The translations under genes were made by a program, and so were the position numbers. From contig CANJBZ010000022.1 of the NCBI GenBank assembly GCA_947473475.1, forward strand, positions 1 through 64,000: a DNA stretch of 64,000 nucleotides. The letters run 5' to 3'. The notes under the pieces are model-generated. The model saw nothing but the letters and a program-made list of their open reading frames with translations. It did not search any database and was not told where the DNA came from. Shown here in pieces: positions 35,966 to 43,901 of the stretch. Positions within the stretch are counted from its first letter, which is position 1. Each line of letters begins with the position of its first letter. The DNA comes from Alphaproteobacteria bacterium. GTDB lineage: Bacteria; Pseudomonadota; Alphaproteobacteria; Micropepsales; Micropepsaceae.

Positions 35966-36379
35966 ATGACCAAAGCCATACTATCCATCGCAATCGTGTC
36001 CGTTGCAGCATTTGCTCTCACCGGCGTGTCTTTCGCCGCCGAGCCGTCTGGTTCGGGTTTCCAGCCCAAGCCCTATTTCCAGATGCCGCTGGAAAAGGAC
36101 CCGACGCGTCAGGTGCGTCTGCAGAACGTGATTATTCCTCCGGGGGCCAGCAATAAGTTTCATCGCCATCCCGGCGATCAGTGGTGGGCGGTTCAGGAAG
36201 GCGAGGTCACCTTCCAAATCAAAGGTCAGCCGCCGCGCACGCTCAAACCCGGCGAGTATGTGTATGTCCCGCGCGGCACGATCCATCGCAATCAGAACCT
36301 GACGAACAAGCCGGTGCGGTCGATCGAGTTGAACATCACCGACAAGGACAAGCCGCAAACGGAGCAAGTGCCGGATTAG
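35966..36379 (+). CDS. exported cupin-domain protein
   Basis: A 137-residue protein with a Sec signal peptide ending near VSFAAE. Its single cupin domain has motif 1 KFHRHPGDQWWAVQEGEVTFQI and motif 2 KPGEYVYVPRGTIHRNQN. The His/Glu metal ligands HRH...E and H are present, so it probably binds a divalent metal, but the activity is unknown. ATG 35966 has GGGAGGG upstream. It is flanked by two GC-rich repeats, so it is probably monocistronic. Confidence 0.78.
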   Translation: MTKAILSIAIVSVAAFALTGVSFAAEPSGSGFQPKPYFQMPLEKDPTRQVRLQNVIIPPGASNKFHRHPGDQWWAVQEGEVTFQIKGQPPRTLKPGEYVYVPRGTIHRNQNLTNKPVRSIELNITDKDKPQTEQVPD

Positions 36380-36383
36380 ATTG

Positions 36384-36455
36384 AGCGGCCAGCGCCCCCT
36401 CCGTCGCGCTGCGCGCGCCACCTCCCCCGTAACAACGGGGGGAGGAAAGGGAGGG
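36384..36455. repeat. GC-rich intergenic repeat downstream of the cupin gene
   Basis: GCGCCCCCTCCGTCGCGCTG is followed by the hairpin CCTCCCCCGT / ACGGGGGGAGG with a four-base loop (36421-36445). It resembles the 35827-35902 block in the opposite sense and may double as a terminator. Confidence 0.6.
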
Positions 36456-36513
36456 CATGACACTTCGGAAGAGTAATGTTACTGAATCGCATCGCTATTT
36501 TTCGGAGGGTTTT

Positions 36514-37431
36514 ATGAACGCGTCGAGGCTTGCTCTTTTGGCGTCCGCTGTTTCGGGCTTGGCGCTGTTGACCGTTGCGGATCAGGCGCTGGCGCAAAAC
36601 CCTCCTCCGCCGGATCATCCGGCGGTTACCGTGCATGGCCAGACCTTCACGCCGCGTTCGATCCTGTCCCGCAATATGGGGACGAAGGAAGACCAGGAAT
36701 CCCAGTTCCCGCCGCACAAGATCATCGGCAACATTTATTATGTGGGCACCAAGACTCTCAGCTCGTTCCTGATCGTCACCCCGCAGGGCAATATCCTGAT
36801 CGACAGCACCTATGAACGCAATGTGCCGGTGATCCAGAAATCGGTCGAGCAATTGGGCTTTAAATTCGCGGACACGAAAATCCTGCTCGGCAACCATGCC
36901 CATCTCGATCACATGGAAGGCGACGCCATGGTGAAACAACTCACCGGCGCGCAGGTCATTCACATGGCCGAAGACATGCCCGCGCTGAAGGACATCAAGC
37001 CGAGCGGCAAGGAGCACCCGATTGATCGCGTCATCCATGACGGCGATAAGGTGACGCTGGGCAATGTCACGCTGACGGCGCATCTGACGGCGGGCCACAC
37101 CCGCGGCTGCACCTCCTACACGACCACGGTTGCTGACGGCGGCAAGAGCTACAACGTCCTGTTCGGGTGCAGCTTGCGACCGGGCCTGACGGTTGCGCCC
37201 AACGTCGCCGAGGAGTTCACCCGGTCCTTCAAAGTCGTCCGTACGCTACCGTGCGATGTGCAGCTCGGCGATCACGGCGCGCAATATAATATGCTGGAGA
37301 AGTACGCGAAGCTGAAACCCGGCGCGCCCAATCCCTTCATCGACCCGGCAAGCTGCTTCGCCGAGGCGGACGTGGAAGAAGCGATGTTCCACGCCATCCT
37401 GGACGAACAGAAGGCGGCGCCAGCCCGCTAA
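36514..37431 (+). CDS. subclass B3 metallo-beta-lactamase-like exported hydrolase
   Basis: A 305-residue protein with a Sec signal peptide ending near ALAQ. MBL-fold zinc ligands are H128, H130, D132 and H133 in NHAHLDHMEGD, His in AGHTRGCTSY and His in LGDHGAQYNM. The GHTRGC-TSY and GDHGAQY patterns, and the spacing, match B3 enzymes, and all six ligands are present. Environmental B3-like proteins often hydrolyse other lactams or lactones, so a resistance phenotype is not implied. GGAGGG precedes ATG 36514. A strong terminator follows. Confidence 0.82.
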   Translation: MNASRLALLASAVSGLALLTVADQALAQNPPPPDHPAVTVHGQTFTPRSILSRNMGTKEDQESQFPPHKIIGNIYYVGTKTLSSFLIVTPQGNILIDSTYERNVPVIQKSVEQLGFKFADTKILLGNHAHLDHMEGDAMVKQLTGAQVIHMAEDMPALKDIKPSGKEHPIDRVIHDGDKVTLGNVTLTAHLTAGHTRGCTSYTTTVADGGKSYNVLFGCSLRPGLTVAPNVAEEFTRSFKVVRTLPCDVQLGDHGAQYNMLEKYAKLKPGAPNPFIDPASCFAEADVEEAMFHAILDEQKAAPAR

Positions 37432-37463
37432 GGTTTCATCCGGAATTTTGTAGTCGTGACAGA

Positions 37464-37499
37464 CGCCGTTTGCCCGTAACCAGGGCGAGCGGCGTTTTT
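37464..37499 (+). terminator. intrinsic terminator after the B3-type hydrolase gene
   Basis: Stem CGCCG...GCCC / GGGC...CGGCG (37464-37475 with 37483-37494), seven-base loop, then TTTTT. Confidence 0.75.
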
Positions 37500-37689
37500 C
37501 TTTGCGCGTGCCGTCCGGTGACTAAATAAGCGCCAGTGCCTAAATTGTGTGCAAATTACATTAGCAGGCACCACCGATACACATGAAAATGCCTGTAAAC
37601 AGGGCATATCCCGAGTTGACGCGATGGCACAGGCCTTGCTTTGCTGCGCTGCAACACCGGTCGTGCGGCAAGCCATGGAGAGCCAGAGC

Positions 37690-38493
37690 ATGAAGAAGAC
37701 GCAGATGAAATGGGCGCTAGGACTGATTGCCTCTTTGCTGATGGGAACAGGCGGAGCGGAGGCTGCTCCCCTCAAGATCGGCTACAGCGATTGGCCCGGC
37801 TGGGTCGCCTGGCAGGTGGCCATCGACAAAGGCTGGCTGAAACAGGCCGGCATAGATGCCCAGTTCGAATGGTTCGATTACTCCGCCTCCATGGACGCGT
37901 TCTCGGGCGGCAAGATCGACGGCGTGCTGGTGACGAACGGCGATGCCCTGGTCACGGGCGCGTCCGGCGGCAAGAGCGTGATGATCATGCTCACTGATTA
38001 TTCCAACGGCAACGACATGATCGTCGCCAAAGCGAATTTCAAAACGCTGAAGGATCTGAAGGGCCAGAAGATCGGCATTGAATTGGGTCTGGTCGAACAC
38101 CTTCTGCTGCTCGACGGGCTGCAGAAGAACGGGATGACCGACAAGGATGTGACGCTCGTCAACGCCAAGACAAATGAAACGCCGCAAGTCCTGGGGTCGG
38201 GGCAAGTCGCGGCGATTGGCGCGTGGCAGCCCAATTCCGGCATGGCCATGAAGGCGATGCCTGGTGCCCATCCTGTTTACACCTCCGCCCAGGCGCCGGG
38301 TCTGATCTACGACGTGCTGACGGTCAGTCCTTCCAGTCTCGCATCGCGCAAGGCTGAGTGGCAGAAACTCGTGAAGGTGTGGGACCGCGTCGTTACCTAC
38401 ATCAACGATCCCAAAACGCAGGACGATGCTGTCAAGATCATGGCGGCGCGCGTCGGCTTACCAGACGTCGCCCAACGATCCGTTCGACCATGA
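37690..38493 (+). pseudogene. NitT/TauT-type binding protein, truncated at its C-terminus
   Basis: The frame begins with a Sec leader (MKKTQMKWALGLIASLLMG), then APLKIGYSDWPGWVAWQVAIDKGWLKQAG and DGVLVTNGDALVTGASGG, typical of ABC-type nitrate/sulfonate/taurine-class receptors. It is collinear with the family until about 38458 (residue 256, KIMAARVGL). After that the reading frame gives only 10 unrelated residues, while another frame becomes a quinoprotein. Roughly 70-80 C-terminal residues are missing. No ATPase or permease gene is nearby. ATG 37690 is used; ATG 37675 is possible. Confidence 0.75.
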
Positions 38494-39277
38494 CAATGTG
38501 AACGCGCTGATCCTGGCGGATGTGAATGTCGCGGGCGCTTCGCGCAAAGTCGTGATGCAGGCCTCGCGCAATGGATTTTTCTATGTGCTCGACCGCGCCA
38601 ACGGCAAACTGCTGGCGGCGAACAAATATGTAAAGGTCACCTGGGCCGACAAAGTCGATATGGCGACGGGCCGCCCGGTGTGGTCCGAAGACACCAAGAA
38701 GATCATCAATGGCGTCGCGAAAATTCAGAGCTGGCCGTTCATTTCTGGCGGCACGAACTGGTTTCCGATGTCGTTCAGCCCGATGACAGGGCTCGCCTAT
38801 GTGAACACCTTCAACATGGGTGTGGAATACGAAACGCTGCCCGTCGATCAGGTGAAGAATCTGAAAGAAGGCGACCGCAGCGGCGGCGTCACAGTTCGGC
38901 AGCGCACCCTTTATCCCGATCCCGATCCGCGCGGATATCTCAAGGCCATCGACCCCATGACCGGCGCGGCCAAGTGGCAGACCGGGTTCAAGAGCCCGAA
39001 TTATTCGGGCACGCTGGTGACGGCTGGTGGGCTCGTCTTCACCGGCGAGTTGACGGGCGAATTTATTGCGGTGGATGCCGACACCGGCAAAATCCTGTGG
39101 CAGTTCCAGACACCGTCAGGAATTATCGGTCAGCCCGTCACCTGGGAGCGGAACGGCCAGCAATATGTAACCGTGACGAGCGGGATCGGTGGGGTATATG
39201 CCCGTCAGCCCGATCCGAATCTGACGCATGTGCCACACGGCGGGTCGCTATGGACGTTCAAGCTGCTGCAACAATAG
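38459..39277 (+). pseudogene. PQQ-dependent alcohol dehydrogenase, C-terminal half only
   Basis: About 272 codons match the C-terminal half of a PQQ-ADH beta-propeller. YQTSPNDPFDHDNV begins at the junction, then VVMQASRNGFFYVLDRANGKL, ISGGTNWFPMSFSPMTGLAYV and GGLVFTGELTGEFIAVDADTG. The N-terminal ~300 residues, with the Ca/lanthanide- and PQQ-binding parts and the signal peptide, are absent, and the upstream sequence is a different gene in another frame. It cannot be a working enzyme as assembled. It ends 17 bases before an MBL-fold gene. Confidence 0.8.
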
Positions 39278-39294
39278 TTGCGAGGGAGAAACCG

Positions 39295-40263
39295 ATGAAG
39301 TCACGTATCGCTATACTGTTCGCCGCCGCATCCACGTTTGCGATCGCGCACGCGGCAGCCGCGCCTGCGGGCGAGGGTGTGGAAGCCCATCTCGCCGCCG
39401 CCAAAGCTGCCGCGGCCTTCGACTTCACCGGCACGCTTGCGCGCGTCTGCATTGCGCCGGCAACCGGGCCGGGACGCGATGTGGCGCCGCCTCCACCGCC
39501 CGCGCGCGACACCTGGTTCACGGAACCCGCCAAGGTGTTCGACAATTTGTATTTCGTCGGCACGAAAATCCATTCCTCCTGGGCGCTGACTACCAGCGAC
39601 GGCATCATTCTCATCGATACGCTGTACGATTATGCGTCCGACGAAGCGATCGCGGGCGGGCTGAAGAAACTCGGCCTCGATCCGAACAATGTGAAATACG
39701 TCATCATCAGTCACGCGCATGGCGACCATGTTGGCGGCGCCAAGATGATGCAGGACCGCTTCCATTCGCGCCTTGTGATGACTGGGCTCGATTGGGACTC
39801 AATCGAGAAATCGCAGAACCAATATCCCAAGGGCAAACCCAAGCGGGATATCGTTGCGACTGACGGCCAGAAGATCATGCTCGGCGATGGCAGCGTGACG
39901 CTGATTACGACGCCGGGGCATACCCCGGGCACGCTGTCGTTTATCTTCCAGGTGAAGGATAACGGACGGCCGCTGACGGTCGCATATTCCGGCGGCACGG
40001 CCTTCAACTTCGTGAACGACGTGCCGCACTTTGATATCTACATCAATTCGCAGCGCAAGCTCGCGGACGCCGCAGCCAAAGCGGGCGCAACCATTCTGAT
40101 GGCGAACCATTCGGAATTCGATGAGGCGGTGACGAAGATCAAACTGATGGCGGCACGCAAGCCCGGCGAACCGCATCCCTTCGAGATCGGCCGCGAGGCG
40201 ATGGCGCGCTACTTCAAAGTTACCGATGAATGCGCCCAAGTCGCGCGTATGAAGCTGCAATAG
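39295..40263 (+). CDS. exported MBL-fold metallohydrolase
   Basis: A 322-residue protein with a Sec leader ending near AAAAPA. MBL ligands are H140, H142, D144 and H145 in SHAHGDHVGG, His in TPGHTPGTLS, and the late His in ANHSEFDE. NLYFVGTKIHSSWALTTSDGIILIDT is the usual lead-in strand. It is similar in plan to the B3-type protein at 36514, but lacks its GDHGAQY ending and is about 20 residues longer. Substrate unknown. GAGGGAGAA precedes ATG 39295. It sits between truncated genes. Confidence 0.82.
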   Translation: MKSRIAILFAAASTFAIAHAAAAPAGEGVEAHLAAAKAAAAFDFTGTLARVCIAPATGPGRDVAPPPPPARDTWFTEPAKVFDNLYFVGTKIHSSWALTTSDGIILIDTLYDYASDEAIAGGLKKLGLDPNNVKYVIISHAHGDHVGGAKMMQDRFHSRLVMTGLDWDSIEKSQNQYPKGKPKRDIVATDGQKIMLGDGSVTLITTPGHTPGTLSFIFQVKDNGRPLTVAYSGGTAFNFVNDVPHFDIYINSQRKLADAAAKAGATILMANHSEFDEAVTKIKLMAARKPGEPHPFEIGREAMARYFKVTDECAQVARMKLQ

Positions 40264-40344
40264 AGCATCGCAACTTTTTGGCACTACCCCCACCGGGCGG
40301 CGACGCTTCCATGCGTCACGCTCCGGTTTGCGCTGTTGCATTGA

Positions 40345-40921
40345 ATGAAGATTGCCACGTTCAACATCAACAATGTGAACAAGCGGCTGGGTAATCTGCT
40401 CGAATGGCTCGGTGAGGCGCGACCGGACGTCGTGTGTTTGCAGGAGCTAAAATCCACCGATGCGGATTTTCCCGAAGCAGCGCTTTCAAATGCGGGTTAT
40501 GGCGCGGCGTGGCAGGGGGGACTTGGAATGGTGTGGCGATTCTGGCGCGCGGCTGCGATCCGGTCTTCACGCGAAAATTTCTGCCTGGCGATCCCGGCGA
40601 TGCGCACAGCCGTTATATCGAAGCGGCGGTGAACGGCGTTCTGATCGCATCGCTGTATGCCCCGAACGGGAACCCGCAGCACGGACCGAAATTCGTCTAC
40701 AAACTGCGCTGGGTGAAACGTCTCGCCGTTCATTCCGCCGAGCTGCTTTCCGCGAACGTGCCAGTCGTGCTCGCGGGGGATTTCAATGTCGTGCCAACCG
40801 AGTTCGAAATTTATCCGACAACATCTTATTCCAACAACGCGCTGGTACAGCCGCCGGCGCGCGGTGCGTTTCAAATTCTCCAAGGGCAACGCTGGGTCGA
40901 TGCGATCCGCGATCAACCACC
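40345..40921 (+). pseudogene. xthA: exodeoxyribonuclease III, N-terminal part with a frameshift
   Basis: Starts MKIATFNINNVNKRLGNLLEWL and continues DVVCLQELKSTDADFPEAAL, typical ExoIII/APE1-family sequence with Asn and Glu metal ligands. At a run of six G (about 40516-40521) the frame moves: NGVAILARGCDP, IASLYAPNGNPQ and VLAGDFNVVPTE continue in another frame. It reaches WVDAIRD at ~40915 and then stops matching; the last ~70-80 residues with the essential His are missing. A different nuclease follows. Confidence 0.78.
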
Positions 40922-41251
40922 CTCGATTCCGGACAGGGGCCTGATTTTATCGCCTTGCGCGGCGATCCTTCCGACAAACTTCCAGGCGCGCCCGGCGTCG
41001 GCACCAAAAGGTGCGGCCGTGCTATTGCGCAAATACGGCACGCTGGAACAGGCGCTGCAAGCCGGACGCTTTCCAGCCGAGCGAAAAAAAAGCTGCTGCT
41101 CTATAAATCCATCACGACAATGGATCGCCGTGCGCCACTCCCCAGGCTACCGGCGCAGGCGCCAAATTTCGAAACCGCCGCAAAGCTCGCCCAGGAATGG
41201 GAGCTGAACGCCTTGGCAAAGCGCCTGGATCAGATAGCTGCGGCGCGCTGA
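40922..41251 (+). pseudogene. 5'-3' exonuclease (PolI-type) C-terminal fragment
   Basis: PDFIALRGDPSDKLPGAPGVG is the helix-hairpin-helix segment of 5'-3' exonuclease/FEN-type proteins. It continues across two frame changes at A-runs (AAAA near 41008, eight A near 41085) as GAAVLLRKYGTLEQAL and KKLLLYKSITTMDRRAPLP, and ends LAKRLDQIAAAR. Only the C-terminal ~110 residues remain, so the metal-binding catalytic half is gone. It is fused head to tail with the truncated ExoIII gene. Confidence 0.75.
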
Positions 41252-41358
41252 AAACAAATATGCCGCCGTTGATCTTCATCAATGCACCATGGGTGCGGAA
41301 GTGATCGATTGACGTCGCTTCCCAATTGCTCCCGCCCGTGTGTGTGGGCGTTGGTTGA

Positions 41359-41505
41359 CAGGGCGCGCTCCCCCAACGTGCCCTGTCAGCACTTTCCCAG
41401 GAGCTGACGCTTTACATCACGCCGATTATCTACGGCACATTCGGGCGCGAGAGCCTGCGTATGGAACGAATTCCCGCGCGGGACGTATCCGCTCCAGCAG
41501 CATAA
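41359..41505 (+). pseudogene. possible C-terminal remnant of an RND efflux transporter
   Basis: A short open frame reads ALSQELTLYITPIIYGTFGR and ends SAPAA. The LTLYITPIIY segment resembles the last membrane helix of RND pump proteins. It has no start codon in place and is only 48 codons. Recognition rests on one motif, so this is tentative. Confidence 0.28.
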
Positions 41506-41771
41506 GGAAAACAGTGGTGGCGCTCGTTGCGTCTTGTCAGTCCGGTACCGGCGCTCAATTCATTTGTGACAGATCATTGGCGCGCACGTTGATGCCGATC
41601 AACTTTCGAGCGGGGCATATCACTTAGCTCTAGTTCCTGCCCGCATTGGGCTGCGAACCGAATGTGTACGTACTTTTCCATAGGCATTCTATTCGTTCGA
41701 CATCTGTACCTTCGGCTGTTGCTTCCTATCTAAGTGCGAAGCGGGTTCTTCGGATACTGCGTAGGATAAAA

Positions 41772-42173
41772 ATGCCTAGAAAAAACACCTTGTCGGCCGA
41801 CGTCCTGATCGGTGAGCGCGTAAGACTCGCGCGTCAAGCGGCCAAAATGTCCAGCCAGACTTTGGCGACGCGACTTGGCGTAACATTCCAACAGGTGCAA
41901 AAGTACGAGAAAGGGAAGAACCGCATCGCCGCTGCGATGCTATGGGAAATCGCCCATATTCTCGGACAGAATCTCGGCTGGTTCATGGAAGGTTTCGACC
42001 CCGCGCAGCAAAGTGCGCGCGGTCCGATGGCTGCTGACATCATGAGCCTCGCAATGGAAGTCGACCGTCTTGCGCCCGAAAAGCGTACCCACATGCTGAA
42101 GATCATCCAGGTTTGCCTGGATGCCTGCCAGGACATGGAGCCGGCAATGACCGCCCAGCGCGAAGCCGCGTAA
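41772..42173 (+). CDS. XRE-family helix-turn-helix regulator
   Basis: A 133-residue protein with an N-terminal Cro/C1-type HTH at about 15-70: LIGERVRLARQAAKMSSQTLATRLGVTFQQVQKYEKGKNRI, read across five helices. The C-terminal ~60 residues are helical and may dimerise. It resembles small alphaproteobacterial regulators of the MucR-unrelated XRE class near cell-cycle or motility genes, but the target is unknown. ATG 41772 is used; the frame opens earlier without a plausible start. It stands alone after a gene-free stretch (41506-41771). Confidence 0.83.
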   Translation: MPRKNTLSADVLIGERVRLARQAAKMSSQTLATRLGVTFQQVQKYEKGKNRIAAAMLWEIAHILGQNLGWFMEGFDPAQQSARGPMAADIMSLAMEVDRLAPEKRTHMLKIIQVCLDACQDMEPAMTAQREAA

Positions 42174-42254
42174 GGGCTGGACGCCGCCGGTTTGCGGTTG
42201 GCTGGCGGGTGGTTTGCCGGGTAGTGTGCTGCCTTCACTTTCCGGGAGGGCGGC

Positions 42255-43466
42255 ATGACAAAGAAAATTGAGAAAACAACGGGAAAAGAGGGCGGTGCGG
42301 TATCGCGGCGCGGTGCTCTTCTTGGGCTTGGAACGGCTGCCGGAGCGGCGGCAATCGCCACGAGTGCGTTGGCCCAGCAGGGGCCAGCACCGAGCCCGCC
42401 GCGAATCGGTCCGCCGAGCGTCATCTCAAGCCCGCCGCGGGATTTCAGCCCGAACAATCCCGTCACCTATCCCGATCCGGACATCATCACGATCGATCCG
42501 GAGTTCAACGCGCTGCGGGTGAACAACACGGCCATTCACCGGCTCTTCACGGGCGGCATGTGGGATGAGGGTCCGGCGTGGTGCGGTCAAGGGCGCTACC
42601 TCGTGTGGAGCGACATCCCCAACGACCGCCAGCTTCGCTACATCGAAGACGACGGGCGGGTGTCGGTGTTCCGTCAGCCTTCCAACAACAGCAACGGCAA
42701 TACGTTCGATCACCAGGGCCGGCAAATAAGCTGCGAACATCGCGGCCGCCGCATTGTGCGCTATGAGCACGACGGGTCTGTCACCATCGTCGCCGATTCC
42801 TGGCAGGGCAAGCATTTGAATTCGCCCAACGATGTCGCCGCGCATGTCGACGGCAGCTATTGGTTCACCGATCCGCCGCCGGGCGCTTCGTTGTACGAAG
42901 GCATGCCGGATGCACCGGGCGGCCTGCGCAACATGAACGGGTTGCTCAACGGTAAAGTGGGACAGCCCGCCGGTTCAGGCGTGTTGAAGGGCGAGCTTCC
43001 CTCCAACATCTATCGCGTGGATTCCTCCGGCCGGGTCGATCTCATCATCAGCGAGGAAGCGTTTGGCGGCGGCGGCAACGGCATTGCCTTCTCGCCCGAT
43101 TACAAGAAAGTTTACATCGTTAGCCGCCAAGTGGTGTGGAGCTTCGACATCGCCGCGGACGGCAAGACCATCCGAAACCAGAAGCAATTCGCCGACTTCA
43201 TGGTGGATGGGATTCGCTGCGCGACCGATGGAATCCGCGTCGACATCTACGGAAATCTCTGGTGCGGCAGCAATGCGGGCAACAATGTGGGCTACAGCGG
43301 CGTGACGGTGTGGAATCCCGCCGGCAAGCTGATCGGACGGATTCGCTTGCCGGAAACCTGCGCCAATGTGTGCTTCGGCGGGCCGAAGCGGAACCGGCTG
43401 TTCATGACGGCGGGGCAGTCGCTTTACGCCCTCTACGTCAACACGCAGGGCGCCTCGCCGGGTTAA
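42255..43466 (+). CDS. Tat-exported SMP-30/gluconolactonase-family protein
   Basis: A 403-residue protein with a twin-arginine leader (SRRGALLGLGTAAGAAA) and a proline-rich link. The propeller holds MWDEGPAWCGQGRYLVWSDIP, NSNGNTFDHQGRQISCEHRGRRI, LNSPNDVAAHVDGSYWFTDPP, GGGNGIAFSPDYKKVYIVSR and DGIRVDIYGNLWCGS. The metal-site residues E (WDEGPAW), N (NSPND) and N/D (GNGIAFS, TDGIRVD) are all present, so a lactonase or related hydrolase is likely. The longer N-terminus distinguishes it from the 5747 paralogue. GGGAGGG precedes ATG 42255. Confidence 0.85.
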   Translation: MTKKIEKTTGKEGGAVSRRGALLGLGTAAGAAAIATSALAQQGPAPSPPRIGPPSVISSPPRDFSPNNPVTYPDPDIITIDPEFNALRVNNTAIHRLFTGGMWDEGPAWCGQGRYLVWSDIPNDRQLRYIEDDGRVSVFRQPSNNSNGNTFDHQGRQISCEHRGRRIVRYEHDGSVTIVADSWQGKHLNSPNDVAAHVDGSYWFTDPPPGASLYEGMPDAPGGLRNMNGLLNGKVGQPAGSGVLKGELPSNIYRVDSSGRVDLIISEEAFGGGGNGIAFSPDYKKVYIVSRQVVWSFDIAADGKTIRNQKQFADFMVDGIRCATDGIRVDIYGNLWCGSNAGNNVGYSGVTVWNPAGKLIGRIRLPETCANVCFGGPKRNRLFMTAGQSLYALYVNTQGASPG

Positions 43467-43499
43467 GAGGCTCTCGGCGGTTAGCTATGGGAGGATGAA

Positions 43500-43878
43500 A
43501 TGCGGTTTCGTTTGGCGTTGTTGACGGTATGCAGCGGGTTGGCCGTTGCGGGAGCATTCGGCGGCTTGGCGTTGCAAAGCAAAGCGGCGCCCGCGCCACA
43601 GGCCACGCCCGTTCCTCCGGCGGATACCGCCGCTATGCGCGCGCAATATGAGCAGTGGCGGACGCAGTTCAAAACGCCCCGGCTGGGAAGGGATGCGCAA
43701 TCCCATCCATGTGGCGGTGCTGAATTGGATGGGCATCAACATTGTGGAATGTCTCGACCTGGAAGAATTGGTCGCAACGGCGCGGCGCCTGAACCGCTAT
43801 GAATTTGCCATCACCTTCGCGCCCCTTCCCGTTGAAGGCGGCACCGGTTCGCCGGTGAACCCCATCGCCCTTTTCTAG
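43500..43878 (+). pseudogene. cyclase-family hydrolase with an internal deletion
   Basis: The first ~60 codons encode a Sec leader (MRFRLALLTVCSGLAVAG) and MRAQYEQWRTQFKT, the N-terminus of an exported cyclase/kynurenine-formamidase-like protein. At about 43680 the family sequence resumes in another frame as GWEGMRNPIHVAVLNWMGIN and ends GGTGSPVNPIALF. The middle ~180-220 residues, including the HxGTHxD metal site, are missing. RBS GGGAGGATGA overlaps the start. Non-functional as read. Confidence 0.72.
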
Positions 43879-43901
43879 GAGCCATTTTTCTGAACAAACA
43901 T

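Noticed and set aside
38680-39294. Long N-terminal extension of the MBL-fold gene at 39295
   Set aside because: The extension overlaps the quinoprotein remnant in another frame; a clear leader and ribosome site place the start at 39295.
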